Source: Ectobius pallidus (Eukaryota; Arthropoda; Insecta; Blattodea; Ectobiidae). Taken from it: DNA of 64,000 nucleotides. The notes beneath the pieces are model-generated. The model saw only the letters and a program-made list of their open reading frames with translations, had not been told where the DNA came from and did not search any database. A program made the position numbers and the translations under genes. The stretch spans positions 175,830,825 through 175,894,824 of the forward strand of contig CAXKWD010000006.1 in the NCBI GenBank assembly GCA_964059195.1, given 5' to 3'. Shown here one piece after another: positions 20,487 to 30,171 of this stretch; the first letter of the stretch is position 1, and every line of letters starts with the position of its first letter.

Positions 20487-20576
20487 CCTGGTTTATTTTT
20501 TGAAAATTTAATTAAAATAATGGATCGGTTATCTGTGGATAAGGCAGACAAGATAATATTTGCTGGGGATTATAAT
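20487..20576 (+). pseudogene. LINE X, piece 3: endonuclease
   Basis: Encodes GLFFENLIKIMDRLSVDKAD and then KIIFAGDYN, the G-D-x-N catalytic block of the LINE endonuclease. It continues piece 2 directly once element E is removed, and is cut after GDYN by the hAT element at 20577. Confidence 0.85.
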
Positions 20577-20803
20577 TAGGGCCCGGATTTGTAAAAAAAA
20601 TTTTTTTTTCCTGATGCGTACATTCCTAAAACAAAGTTTAATATCCAAATCGAGGTTCGACAACTGCAAATTCCAAATTTTATTTTACATAAAAACACAT
20701 ATTTTACAGAAAAGTTATGTGAATAAATATTTTCAATATATTCTCCCTAAATAAATATTTTAGTTCTTTTCCTCATTCCCTTTTAACATTTTACAACAAA
20801 AAT

Positions 20804-21280
20804 TTGTTTCTCGAAAGAATTCAACAAAAATGTTTCACTTGCAATGAGGTGAGAGTGATTCATTTACACTTGCTTATCGGGGAAGAACAGAACCCAATCT
20901 CAACATTGCTTAATTCAGTTAAAGAAATACAATATGTTGAAAGGCAATTTAACACTATCTTAGGTTCAAAAACAGAAGTTCTAAGAACAAATTTTAAAGG
21001 TACGTTTGAGAAAAATGGTGGCTACCGAACCCTGTGCAAAGTCGCTCAAGTTTTGGAAGGCCAAAACATAAGTGAACTTGATTGTGTGTGTGTTAGTGAT
21101 ATACCCCTCTAAAAATATGCAAGGTTAACATCGTGTGATGTAAAACTTTCCTTTTCTCAATATAAGGCATTATTCTCGGATATTTGGCAAGGATTTGTGA
21201 TCCATAATCTGGAGATGACATTTGTTGTGCACTGCAATTGCAGTCAGCATTTTACATCTGATGTTTAGCTACAATTGGTG
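20804..21280 (+). pseudogene. hAT transposase C-terminal remnant
   Basis: The frame 20804-21112 (FLERIQQKCFTCNEVRVI and ELDCVCVSDIPL) runs to a stop; in line with it follow ARLTSCDVKLSFSQYKALF and FVIHNLEMTFVVHCN. The latter blocks match the hAT dimerisation region, normally LTSxDVERSFSxYK then ENLxMxFVVHxN. The usual glutamate-arginine after DV is changed here to lysine-leucine. Most of the gene, including the RNase-H-like core, is missing. Confidence 0.65.
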
Positions 21281-21378
21281 ACTTTCAAAGTAATATATGA
21301 ATATATTTATTAAACACAATGTGTACATACAAGTTAATTTAGTTCAGTTTATATGTAATTCATTAATATAGGGTTGGT

Positions 21379-23373
21379 TCAGTCGTCTCCGTACTGTGAT
21401 AGCGGTAATGTTCTTTTCTCACAGTTGAGTATATGATATCTGTCACATAGAAGGCCACACATACTACATCTGCATTCATCTGCGGGTTCATGATATCTGG
21501 TCTGGGTGCATATGCGGTGATGGAAGCCATGGATTGCTGTCCGTGTGAAGATATGGTGCATGTCGAACTGGGGACCTTTCCAAACATCGTCTGTCATTGC
21601 TGGTGTTGTCAGGAAGGCTGGATCCACTTGTGCCGCTTTTTCTGCTCTTTCCACCAGGAAGCTGTCGCTGGCAGGGGTGTTCTGCAGGTTGTAGGTTCTC
21701 ATGAGGTATTCTATGAAAGTTTCAGTATCTGCTAGCATGTAGGTTTTCCTTATAGGTGAGTATTTGGAGATACAAAGGACTTTCCTCAGGAATGTTGCCT
21801 TGACCTTGTCCAGTCTTCTGATATTTTGAAGGGTTAGATACGGCCAGACGAGTTTTATTCCATATGAGGCAATAGGGGCGACTTTTAGCTCGAATAGCTT
21901 TAGAGCTGTACTTAGTGAGAGTGAACGTATCTTTTTCAAGTCCATAGTTGCCTTTGTCGCTGCGATTGCTCTGTTTTCTATGTGTTTAGAAAATGTGGTT
22001 CCTGTTGTTTGCATCGTGATGCCGAGGTATTGGAATGAGTTGACAAATTCTAGTTGCTGGTTTCCACAGATTACTACGTCGTCCTTTGAAAGAGGCCCCC
22101 CTTTTCTGAACTTCATTACTTTTGTCTTCTGAGTGTTGATATTCAGCTGGTTTTCTGTAGACCATGCCTCCAGTTCGTTGATGGCCGCCTGCAGGTTATT
22201 TCTTGAGTGTGCTATAAGCGCCATGTCATCCGCATACATGACTATTGATGTTTGCGTCTGGTGAATTCTAGGTGTTATGTCGTGTGTCAGGATGTTGAAG
22301 ATTAAGGGGCTGAAGGGGTCCCCCTGGAGTACTCCGTTTGTTTGTATGATCTCTCCAGATTCCATGAGTCCATCGTTTATGATCACGATATTTGGCATTA
22401 ATATGTTTTCGAGGAGTTTCATGAGGCTGTTGTTCCTTCCCAGTATTGTTCGCAGTTTCTGGATAACTATATTTCTGTTGACGCAGTCGAAGGCCTTGGT
22501 GTAATCGATAAAAGCTGCGTATATGTGGCCTTTCGGGGTTCTAAGGGAGGTCGTGATTGCCTCGAGCACTACTCCAGCTGCTTGTTCGGTAGATTTTCCC
22601 GGCATGAAGCCATATTGCTCATTAGGTATTGCTGCCATTAATTGATCACGTGTTCTGTTCAGTATTATGTTCGACAGTACCTTGAAAGGCACGCACTCGA
22701 GGGCGATCCCCCTGTACGAGTCTGGTGATGAGGGTGAACCTTTCCCTTTGTACATAACCTTGATTATGGATTTTCTCCATTCGTCGGGGATTGTAATTGT
22801 TTCTATACATTTATTGTATAACGCTGTCCATAAGTTTAGGGTGACTGGCAGTGACTGTTTCAGTAGTTCGTTTGAAATGTTGTCTGGCCCCACAGCCTTT
22901 CTGTCCTTTGTTTTCTGAGTTGCAATGTATACTTCGTTGGCCGTTATGGGTTGGTTCGGAAGGGTGTCGCAACTTTCTTGTTGGTCCAGTTTTGTTCTTT
23001 GTAGGAGGGCAGCGAAGTGTGATTCCCAGAGACTCATGGTGATTGGTGGTGAGAAGCAGTGTTTTCTTCTCTCTAGGGCTTTATATGGAGTTTTTTCAGC
23101 ATCTTTTATGATTTTTTCCTCTATATGTTTTGCATAGGCGAGCTTCTTAGCCTTGAGGAGTTCTCTGTAGATCTTTCTTTCTTGGGCGTATTGTGCTAGA
23201 TTATCCTTGGACTGGGTAGCTCGGGCTGCTTGGAGCTTGTCTAGGACCCTCTTCCGAGATCTGTAGCAATCAGCGTCGAACCAAGGTTGACTGCGTCTTG
23301 TTGGTTGTTTCTGAACAGCTGCGTTCAGCAGCGCTTCTTTCATCAATCCTAGGGCTGCTTCGATATCGTTCAT
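21379..23373 (-). CDS. LINE ORF2, reverse transcriptase and C-terminal zinc knuckle
   Basis: 664 residues. A linker with QPWFDADCYRSRKRVLDKLQ leads to the reverse transcriptase: AVGPDNISNELLK near residue 165, SYRGIALECVPFK near 217, AAFIDYTKAFDCVN near 285 (first catalytic aspartate), TNGVLQGDPFSPLIFNIL near 340 and MYADDMALIAHS near 377 (the two remaining aspartates), then FQYLGITM in the thumb. The C-terminus has a cysteine/histidine knuckle, CRCSMCGLLCDRYHILNC. It makes cDNA at a nicked target from the element's own RNA. The frame is intact, but it is separated from its endonuclease by a single-base shift near 23435. Not R2-like, because it has an upstream endonuclease; the finer clade (I, LOA, Ingi or related) is not settled. 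Confidence 0.9.
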   Translation of the reverse strand: MNDIEAALGLMKEALLNAAVQKQPTRRSQPWFDADCYRSRKRVLDKLQAARATQSKDNLAQYAQERKIYRELLKAKKLAYAKHIEEKIIKDAEKTPYKALERRKHCFSPPITMSLWESHFAALLQRTKLDQQESCDTLPNQPITANEVYIATQKTKDRKAVGPDNISNELLKQSLPVTLNLWTALYNKCIETITIPDEWRKSIIKVMYKGKGSPSSPDSYRGIALECVPFKVLSNIILNRTRDQLMAAIPNEQYGFMPGKSTEQAAGVVLEAITTSLRTPKGHIYAAFIDYTKAFDCVNRNIVIQKLRTILGRNNSLMKLLENILMPNIVIINDGLMESGEIIQTNGVLQGDPFSPLIFNILTHDITPRIHQTQTSIVMYADDMALIAHSRNNLQAAINELEAWSTENQLNINTQKTKVMKFRKGGPLSKDDVVICGNQQLEFVNSFQYLGITMQTTGTTFSKHIENRAIAATKATMDLKKIRSLSLSTALKLFELKVAPIASYGIKLVWPYLTLQNIRRLDKVKATFLRKVLCISKYSPIRKTYMLADTETFIEYLMRTYNLQNTPASDSFLVERAEKAAQVDPAFLTTPAMTDDVWKGPQFDMHHIFTRTAIHGFHHRICTQTRYHEPADECRCSMCGLLCDRYHILNCEKRTLPLSQYGDD

Positions 23374-23374
23374 G

Positions 23375-24151
23375 TTAATGAGGGTTGCTATCTCTTCTTG
23401 TTTGAGGTTTTGTTCCAGAGAGTCGTGGTTGATTTTTTCTAGGAGTCCAGTTGTGCTTCTTTTCGGGGAGCTGCAGTTTCTTCTTTATCTCGACTGTGGT
23501 GATGACCGGCAAGTGCTTACGTATTGGAGATGCAGTTGAGTTTATCAGGATCTTTTGCTGGAGTTTAGTTCCTTCGGGTGCTCTGTAGAAAACGAGGTCA
23601 ATTGTGCTCATGCCGTTGTAAGAAATGTATGTAGGTTGGTTCTCGGAGTTTACTAGGTTAAAGCCTTCCTCTTCCATTAATTCTAATAGGGCTTGCGTTT
23701 TTCCGTTTGGTTTGTCGATGCGGCAGTTGAGGTCTCCCGCGATTAAGGTCGGAGTTTCCTGGTCGGTGTACTGTATTACTTTACTCATTGCCTCCACCAC
23801 TTCCTCTGATGTCATTTGGGGTCTGAGATACATACCAGCAATTTCAAGTCCCGGCAGATGGATAATGACCACGTTTTCTTCAGTGATCGTATAGGTGGCT
23901 TGACCCATGGTTGGCTTGTAATAACATGAGACTCCTCCTGATGGTCTTCCTTCTTTTGCTGTTCTTGCTAAGGCGTGGGTGGAGTAGAAGCCTGAAATCT
24001 CGTGTGGATCTTGTAGGAAAGTTTCACAGAAAATGAGGATGTCATGACTTAGTATTTCTTGGGTTGGTATAAGTTGCAGTGCTGATTTCAGGCCTTCCGT
24101 ATTCCATAGAACGATGCTGAACGAGTTTTCTTTTGAGTTATGAGAATTCAA
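23375..24151 (-). pseudogene. LINE ORF2, apurinic-type endonuclease part
   Basis: 258 residues of the exonuclease-endonuclease-phosphatase fold: VLWNTEGLKS near residue 14, ILIFCETFLQ near 38, GGVSCYYKP, TLIAGDLNCRID near 139, IDLVFYRAP near 184. The usual final S-D-H is changed to R-K-H (PIRKHLPVIT). It nicks target DNA for cDNA priming. There is no ATG near the start; the frame overlaps the end of ORF1 by 14 bp, so translation would need re-initiation or frameshifting. The last residues before the stop are out of frame: LLEKINHDSLEQNLKQEE, in the frame of the downstream ORF, is the expected continuation. One base has been gained or lost near 23435. Confidence 0.85.
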
Positions 24152-25340
24152 AGGGGCGAAAATTGACTCCGCTAGGCCAGAATTCTTCGTTGTCTATTAT
24201 TTCTTTGTCATCCGCCGGAACTGCCAGCTTGAAGGCCTTGTTCCTTCCTCTGGTGCGAAGTGCGGTACATTCTTTAACCCTGTTGTAGCCTTTGTCCGAT
24301 ATGTAGTCCATGATGTCCTCCATAGTAGTTTCCTCGTCTAGGTGCCCGATATATAGCCAGTACAGTTTGGTTGCAGGTTTAAGCCTCCCGCCAGTGTTAG
24401 TTCCTTTTCCTTGTTTCGTGGGGGCTTGGGGCGGTGCTTTAGGTGCTGGTTGCAGTTGGCGGGTTGTATGTTGTCTGCTGGTATCGTTGGTGGGTGATTT
24501 AGAAAGGTTCCATTGACCCCTTCGCTGCCCCGGTTGCATCGTGGAGGTTTCACTGTTGTATTTGTTATCTTCGAAAATGATGCTATTCTCCAATATATTT
24601 GACTTTTCTGAGTCTCCCTCGGGGTGGTTTGTCATTTCTGGACCTGTCTGTAGGAGTGTATGAGGCATCTGCAGTTGTTGCGATGATTTTCTTATTTCTT
24701 CTTTTACCATCTTTTGCACATCATTTGAAATGTTTTCCATCGTGTGCTGCAACTGCTGTTTGAGTTTATCCAGGATTCTTTTCTCTATCTCTGAATTTGG
24801 GTGCGTTTCGCTGGGTCGAGTGTCGTGCATCTGTGCCCATTGTTGCCCGTGATATCCTACCTCAGTCGGCTGGTCGGCTGGTGTGGATAAGGGTTTACAG
24901 AGCTGAGCGGCAGGTGTCTCTGATAGCCAGTGCACCTTCGGGTCCTCGGTGTCGTTCTTGCTGCATTCGCCAGGTGTCAGCACGCTAGTGTCAGTTGATT
25001 CGTTCGCCGTCCTGGGTGGTGGGAAGCTGTTGCGGGCTGGTTCGCTGGGTGTGTTAACAGATGGCGTCACTGGTTCCGTGGCTATGGTGTCATCTTTCTT
25101 TTGTGCAACGTGTCTCTGTGCTTCTCTGTCCTCTGCGTGAGGAGACTTTTTGGATTTATTCTCCACTAAATCAATTTGCGTCATCTTGAGATATTCTCTT
25201 ATAACACTTACCGCTTTGTGTATTTCTTCTTTGGTCTCCTTTTTGAGATACCCACCTGATTCTGCAATATGCTCCAGGTTTTGAAGAGCGCTTTCAACAT
25301 GGGTCCTCGTACCGTCCGCCATCTTTTTGCCATCTGCCAA
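24138..25340 (-). CDS. LINE ORF1 protein (gag-like RNA-binding)
   Basis: 400 residues, beginning at an ATG (MADGKKMADGTRTHVES). The first 90 residues are helical and charged; the middle is a long polar, proline/threonine/glutamine-rich stretch. The last 75 residues (YWLYIGHLDEETTMEDIMDY to FRPFEF) form an RRM-like fold as in many LINE ORF1 proteins, which coat the element's RNA. I see no CCHC knuckles. The frame is uninterrupted and ends overlapping the endonuclease frame. The assignment rests on position and the RRM-like end. Confidence 0.8.
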   Translation of the reverse strand: MADGKKMADGTRTHVESALQNLEHIAESGGYLKKETKEEIHKAVSVIREYLKMTQIDLVENKSKKSPHAEDREAQRHVAQKKDDTIATEPVTPSVNTPSEPARNSFPPPRTANESTDTSVLTPGECSKNDTEDPKVHWLSETPAAQLCKPLSTPADQPTEVGYHGQQWAQMHDTRPSETHPNSEIEKRILDKLKQQLQHTMENISNDVQKMVKEEIRKSSQQLQMPHTLLQTGPEMTNHPEGDSEKSNILENSIIFEDNKYNSETSTMQPGQRRGQWNLSKSPTNDTSRQHTTRQLQPAPKAPPQAPTKQGKGTNTGGRLKPATKLYWLYIGHLDEETTMEDIMDYISDKGYNRVKECTALRTRGRNKAFKLAVPADDKEIIDNEEFWPSGVNFRPFEFS

Positions 25341-25401
25341 TTACTTTCAAAGTAATTTGTTCTAGTAAGTTACGAACATTCTGGTGTTTTTGTTCCTTTT
25401 T

Positions 25402-25407
<6 letters not shown>

Positions 25408-25457
<50 letters not shown>
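25408..25457. repeat. poly-T tract
   Basis: About 50 consecutive T on the plus strand. It lies at the 5' side of the minus-strand LINE, so it is not that LINE's tail; it more likely expanded from the A-rich inner border of the hAT right end. Confidence 0.9.
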
Positions 25458-25458
<1 letters not shown>

Positions 25459-25539
25459 CTTCAGCACATATTTTTAAAATTTTAGCACATAAAAAATAAA
25501 TATTTTTAAGTTTTTTAGCACATAAAAATCCGGGCCCTA

Positions 25540-25798
25540 ATTATAATACTGACGCATTGAAGGATAGTAAATATTTTAAACCAGTTTGGTTTTCACCATA
25601 CGGTTCATGAGCCTACAATAATAGGGCCTCATTCTAAGTCCGCTATAGACAATGTGGTCACAAATATTTTCCCTCGCCATTACAATGTTCAGGTTCTACA
25701 CAAAATTGATTCTGACCATACTGCTCAGATTTTTACCATAAATTGCATTAATGAGTCTTATGCAAACAGTACCTCCAAGTCCTATATAGCCTAGCATA
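25540..25798 (+). pseudogene. LINE X, piece 4: end of endonuclease
   Basis: After the hAT duplication the frame continues as TDALKDSKYFKPVW. One stop and a frame change follow, then SAIDNVVTNIFPRHYNVQVL and KIDSDHTAQIFTINCINESY, which contains the final S-D-H catalytic triad. Cut by the mariner at 25799. Confidence 0.85.
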
Positions 25799-26701
25799 CG
25801 AGGTCTATTAGAAAAGTATCCGACCTTATTTTGTTTTGCGAAAACCTGACGGATTTGAATCAAGCACACTTGCATGAGCCGACCTTGAACCTACGTGCAC
25901 ATGTGAGAATTTTTTCCTGCCTGTCAGTAGCGTCTGTTGCTGGCAAGCAACATTTGAGTGAGGTAATGTGTAGTGATCTCATCGTTTTTTCATTGTGACG
26001 GCTGGAATTTGGTTTTCAGGTCGTACCCATACACCAGGACTCCTCACCACTCATTAAGGTGTTCATGAAGTCGGGGTCACTGTTTGTGGAATTAAGCATG
26101 TCCTGTGAGACTTCAACACGAAGTTGCTTCTGCTCCACCATCAACAGCTTTGGCATGAATTTCACAGCCACTCTCTTCATGGCCAAATCTTCGGTCATAA
26201 TTGAATGGGCCGAAAAAGTGATGATGCCCACCTCTTCTGCAATTTGTTGGATACTCACACAACAGTCTCACATCACCACAGCGTTCACTTTGGCAATGAC
26301 CTGATCATTTCGGCATGCTGATGGCCGACCGGAGCGTGGCTTGCTCACCACCCATGTTTGGCCGTTTTTAAACCGGTTGTATCATTCCTTAATGTGTGTG
26401 ATGCCCATAGCATCATCACCAAAAGCCGTCTGAATTTTCCGAATGGTTTCCACCTGGTTGTCTCCCAGTTTCAGACAAATAGCGCTGCTCCAGTCATTCC
26501 GTTATTTTCCTTGCAACGACGTGAGCACTACAAACTATCTCACTCTAATGCTGCTTGCTAGTAACAGACACTATCTACAGACAGGAAAAAATTCACACAT
26601 GTGCATGAAGGTTCAAGGTTGGTTCGCGCAAGCGTGCTTGATTCAAATCCATCAGGTTTTCGCAAAAAAAATAAGGTTGGATACTTTTCTAACAGATCTC
26701 G
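25799..26701 (-). mobile_element. mariner-like element with about 190-bp terminal inverted repeats
   Basis: Ends CGAGGTCTATTAGAAAAGTA and ACTTTTCTAACAGATCTCG, TA duplications at 25797-25798 and 26702-26703. Inverted similarity extends inward for about 190 bp (25799-25988 and 26512-26701), far beyond the usual 30 bp. Between the arms only the N-terminal half of a transposase remains. Length 903 bp. Confidence 0.85.
26016..26500 (-). pseudogene. mariner transposase N-terminal half
   Basis: On the minus strand, broken frames from about 26500 give the helix-turn-helix region (TIRKIQTAFGDDAMG, YNRFKNGQTWV, KPRSGRPSACRNDQV). The open frame 26258-26016 follows with SIQQIAEEVGIITFSAHSI, MKRVAVKFMPKLL and MSGEESWCMG around the first catalytic position, where aspartate (usually GDESW) is changed to glutamate. 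Everything after it is deleted. Not functional. Confidence 0.8.
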
Positions 26702-26703
26702 TA

Positions 26704-27242
26704 TTTGTAATGTTGATAATCTGAACACTTAAAATTGGCATTACCATATTTTACGGACTATAAGACGCTCCGGACCATACGACGCATGTTAATTTTAGGA
26801 TGGAAATTTAAAGGAAAAGAAATTTAATGTGATTCTAAACATCAAATTTTGAAGAGAATAATATACTTAATTGCATAAACAAATTATTACCTTGTACAAA
26901 AATCTCTTCTGTACAGGTGGCATTGTGTAAATTTTAACAACTGAACTGATTTCTCATTAAAGGACGAAAATATTTTTACACCCTCTAATCCGCAAATCAC
27001 CATACAGTAATGCATGGGGGAAAATGGATTACTGATGAAATCCAACATTAAGAGCTCTTCTTGACATGGCAAAGAACAGATTGTCTTGTGGGGAAAATGT
27101 TAATGCACAACATAGCCTATATAACAAGCAAAGCGAATTTATGAGTTAAAAGTTAACGAAGCCAAGAAATTTTACTTCAGCAAAATCATTTCTGAGTTTT
27201 CCAACAAGTCAAAAGCTAGATGGGACCTAATAAATAGCTTAA
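26704..27242 (+). pseudogene. LINE X, piece 5: linker between endonuclease and RT
   Basis: LINE text is clear from about 27015 (KWITDEIQ, then NEAKKFYFSKIISEFSNKSK and ARWDLINSL), the region that links endonuclease and reverse transcriptase. 26704-27014 shows no recognisable protein; it contains ACGGACTATAAGACGC near 26752, which resembles a DNA-transposon end. The piece stops at TAA 27240-27242, the duplication of the next insert. Confidence 0.75.
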
Positions 27243-27832
27243 GGGAGTATTCACACCGAAGCGAGTCACAATAGTTGGATGCAGGTTGTGCGCTACTCAT
27301 TTTAAATCCCAAATAAACAAGTTCAAGTCTTTATATCAAAGTAGCGTGGCAATAGTGCAGCTTGCAGAGTGTGATATTCATTTCTTCAGATAGATCTGGA
27401 CTTATTTCAAGCAACGCTACTCGGTATGATGCATGCGTACAGTAGCCTTTTCAGCTATTTTCTAATTGTTAAAAAAAATTCAACACATATTCGCTTGTGT
27501 AGCGGTAGATTATGGCAGGAAAGATGTCATGAAAACTGCTGGAAAGAGAGCTACAATTTGTGCATGCGCAGGCTATATGATATTGCATTCGAAACTAGTA
27601 GGAAAAAAGGTTGGATTAAAATTGCTGAAGCTATATCCTCTTTAGGTAAAGTACATTATTTTAAATGGGGTTTTTTCAAATGTTCAAGTGAAAATATATA
27701 ATTTACGTTAAACTACAGGTCGCATTCGCTACTTTGGTATGAATGCAAAACTGTGAACCATGCAACTCCATGTGCAGCCTGCATCCAAGTAGTGCGATTC
27801 GCATGCTATACTACTTTGGTGTGAATGCTCAC
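27243..27832. mobile_element. PIF/Harbinger-type MITE
   Basis: Ends GGGAGTATTCACACCGAAGC and CTTTGGTGTGAATGCTCAC are inverted copies, flanked by the 3-bp duplication TAA (27240-27242 and 27833-27835). 590 bp, no transposase. Removing it joins LINE X as INSL-RGKRNSR. Confidence 0.85.
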
Positions 27833-27996
27833 TAAGAGGTAAGCGAAATAGCAGGCCTACATCACTTGTCAAAATTGAATTAGGTGGGAGAACCATTTCC
27901 AACGGCCCTCAGATCGCTGGAACCTTTAACAATTATTTTGTTTCAGCTGCCCCTAAAATCAGTAGACTAAATTTAAACAGTTTAAACCCATATATA
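27833..27996 (+). pseudogene. LINE X, piece 6: pre-RT region
   Basis: Encodes SLVKIELGGRTISNGPQIAG and TFNNYFVSAAPKISRLNLNS, the FNxYF region that precedes the reverse transcriptase core in CR1/Jockey-group LINEs. It ends at the TA where the next element is inserted. Confidence 0.85.
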
Positions 27997-28526
27997 CGAG
28001 CTACGAAACAAGAACGCATTTCGGACGGCACCTCCCACACTCGTATCAAAGTGTGTAACCTATGACAACAAGGCAGTGTTGCCCAGTTGCCGCACCGCTT
28101 CAGCCCGCTACGAGATTTCATGTTCACTATTTCATTGCGCCCATGGAAAATATTGCAAATAGGGAATTTGTGTTTGCATATTCTTAAAGGGGATAACATT
28201 TTGAATACGACTGTCTAAGAGCCAAGTTTCTAGCCCCAATAGTTCTCGAGTTATCGCGCCGAGAATAAACAATGCTGGTAAAGCAATAAAAATGCTGACT
28301 GTCCCCCTAAATAATTATCCAAACCAAAATTTCATGATTATACATGTTCCTGGTCATGAATGAGGCTTCAGTATGTAATCATATTTGACTGTATTATAAC
28401 CATACGCATAGCTTTTAATCAGTGCGTCTGTGAAAGTAGACTATCTTACTCGGTATTTTAGAAGTTGGTGTAAATAGTAGTGCGTGTAATATGTAATAGG
28501 TAATTATAATTATATAGTAGTGCAAG

Positions 28527-28835
28527 TTGTATAATAAATTATTAACAATGTCTCTTAGTAAACCTAGCACCAGCGGAGAACAAGACAGGGGGAAAATGGG
28601 GAGAGTAATACACAAGCAAGCCAGAGCCATGGTCTACGATGTGCATAGGTTATTTAAAGAGTTGTCGGATGACGAAATACGTGGTAAAACAAATTTTTCA
28701 AAAGTGCAGGAATTAACAGCCAGAGCCTGTAACGTAAGTGTCCGCACCGTTTCGCAAATAGTGAAAGAAGGTAAAAAAAAAAACAGTTCAAGAACGGCCA
28801 TGATTAGGATTTATCTACAAGTTGGCAATGTCTAG
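28527..28835 (+). pseudogene. transposase-like N-terminal domain, truncated
   Basis: About 100 residues from a good ATG. MSLSKPSTSGEQDRGKMGRV is followed by IHKQARAMVYDVHRLFKEL and ELTARACNVSVRTVSQIVKE, a helix-turn-helix DNA-binding fold seen at the front of some IS630/Tc1-like transposases of insects. A run of nine A (28771-28779) may shift the frame just after it. No DDE domain is found downstream before the element ends. Its place between matching inverted ends supports a transposase origin; a host gene is unlikely. Confidence 0.65.
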
Positions 28836-28876
28836 GCAGTATCAATAAAAAGATGACGTGTCATTAGAATCCGGGA

Positions 28877-28898
28877 CCTGATGATGATGATGATGATG

Positions 28899-28952
<54 letters not shown>
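28877..28952. repeat. compound ATG/ATT microsatellite
   Basis: About seven GAT/TGA units followed by about seventeen ATT units; pure. Confidence 0.95.
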
Positions 28953-29238
28953 GATTGATAAATTGAACCTATTCCTTTTAAACAAAATAGTTCTGAAGTT
29001 TATTATTTTTATCGGAATTCTTCCCCTCATTTTTTTTTTGCATCGTTAATTTGAATGGAATGTTTGTAGTGGATCCTATGTCTTCTTTATGTCTCTTTTA
29101 CATACTTTAAATAACCTGACAATTTTTCTTAAAATATTTGCCTATATTGACAAACGACCACATTAAAAATTATAATAAAATCGTTATAATAATATATGAT
29201 TGTTTATTAAATTAAGAATAAAGTATATATAAAAAGGT

Positions 29239-29423
29239 AAAGTGATTCCGGTATGTGCCGTGGAGACTCGTAGGGTCCACAGGAAGGTGGTATAGTTGTC
29301 AGCACCGGCCGCTTTTTACCCCCCAGGAATACAACTGGTAATCATTTCTGTTAGAGGCTGAGTCGACCTCAGGGCCAGAGCGCCACCAGAAGAATTAGGC
29401 CAACCACTATGCCACGGCGTACT
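29239..29423 (-). repeat. SINE family 2 (minus strand)
   Basis: Reverse complement shares with 60961-61225 the blocks GGTCGACTCAGCCTCTAACA, TCCTGGGGG and the end GGAATCACTTTACC. The B box is weak in this copy. Confidence 0.75.
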
Positions 29424-29664
29424 CCAATAATGTATATAGTATACAGTAATAATATGACTAAATGCAAATAAATCTTTAACTAAATTCAATTGATATTATA
29501 CATGGGAATTAATTAGTTATTAACTTATTATACATTTCTATCATAAGGCTATATCCGGTTCATCCTTAATGAAATCTATTTTGTATTTTTGTATCTATTA
29601 ATAAAAAGACTGCTTTAAACCACATTTAAATAATCTTGACCACCCTTGATAGGTATTATTTAGT

Positions 29665-29840
29665 GGACTTGACCTACCATTCGACCGCTGCATCATCTGT
29701 CATAGGCAGATGGCCGTTATTGATGGCTTTCTGTATCTGAGCTGCTACTTCTTTATAAGGTAGCTCCTCAGTTGGTGTCCAGACTCCCTTACCTCACAAA
29801 GATTCCAGGAAGTACCAGGAATCGAACCCAGACCTGTGGA
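29665..29840 (-). repeat. SINE family 1 (minus strand)
   Basis: Reverse complement carries the B box GGGTTCGATTCC and the body of the copy at 14465-14780 (CTGAGGAGCTAC, GGCCATCTGCCTATGACAGA). Confidence 0.8.
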
Positions 29841-30171
29841 TATGCTGTCAGGGCATGGACATGCTTCTTTTTTGAGGGTCAGCCCCTGATCCGATGAACA
29901 TTGAAATGGAATATTTTTTCTAGGGATCGAACTCTGGACTACACATGAGAAGTAGCAGCAATGGACCATTACTGTTCGTTGCTCCCTGCTTACATTAGAC
30001 AAATTTTGTTTATTGTAAATACCATGTGTAAACTGCTGATCTGGCTCGTATCACTTATCAGCTGCTATAACAACACGCGCGTATTTGTCCTCTCTTTCTA
30101 CCGGGTGCACTATGTGGCAACCAATGTCACCTCTGCACGCTGATTGGTCTGCATTCTTGTTTCGTAGCTCG

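Larger units (their letters stand above)
21300..25405 (-). mobile_element. near-full-length two-ORF LINE (minus strand)
   Basis: Order on the minus strand: ORF1 (25340-24138), ORF2 endonuclease (24151-23375) and reverse transcriptase (23373-21379), then a short 3' untranslated part with AATAAATATA near 21310. It lies inside the hAT element. A run of about 50 T (25408-25457) abuts its 5' side on the plus strand. Only one frameshift was seen in about 4 kb, so the copy is young. Confidence 0.85.
20577..25539 (+). mobile_element. hAT element carrying an inserted LINE
   Basis: Inverted ends TAGGGCCCGGATTTG and AAAAATCCGGGCCCTA are flanked by an 8-bp duplication, ATTATAAT (20569-20576 and 25540-25547), the hAT signature. 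The right end has TATGTGCTAAA-type subterminal repeats. The left part still holds hAT transposase remnants (20804-21280). The middle (about 21300-25405) is a minus-strand LINE. Removing the whole block rejoins the LINE X frame as GDYN-TDALKDS. Confidence 0.88.
27997..30171 (+). mobile_element. IS630/Tc1/mariner-superfamily element with an unusual N-terminal domain
   Basis: Ends CGAGCTACGAAACAAGAACG and GCATTCTTGTTTCGTAGCTCG are inverted, flanked by TA at 27995-27996 and 30172-30173. It holds one short frame (28527-28835). The catalytic half is missing and partly replaced by microsatellite and two SINEs. Length 2175 bp including these. Confidence 0.8.

Noticed and set aside
25408..25457. Poly-A tail of the minus-strand LINE
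   Set aside because: It lies at the LINE's 5' side, so it cannot be its tail.
28842..29030. Poly-asparagine protein
   Set aside because: Translation of the ATT/ATG microsatellite.
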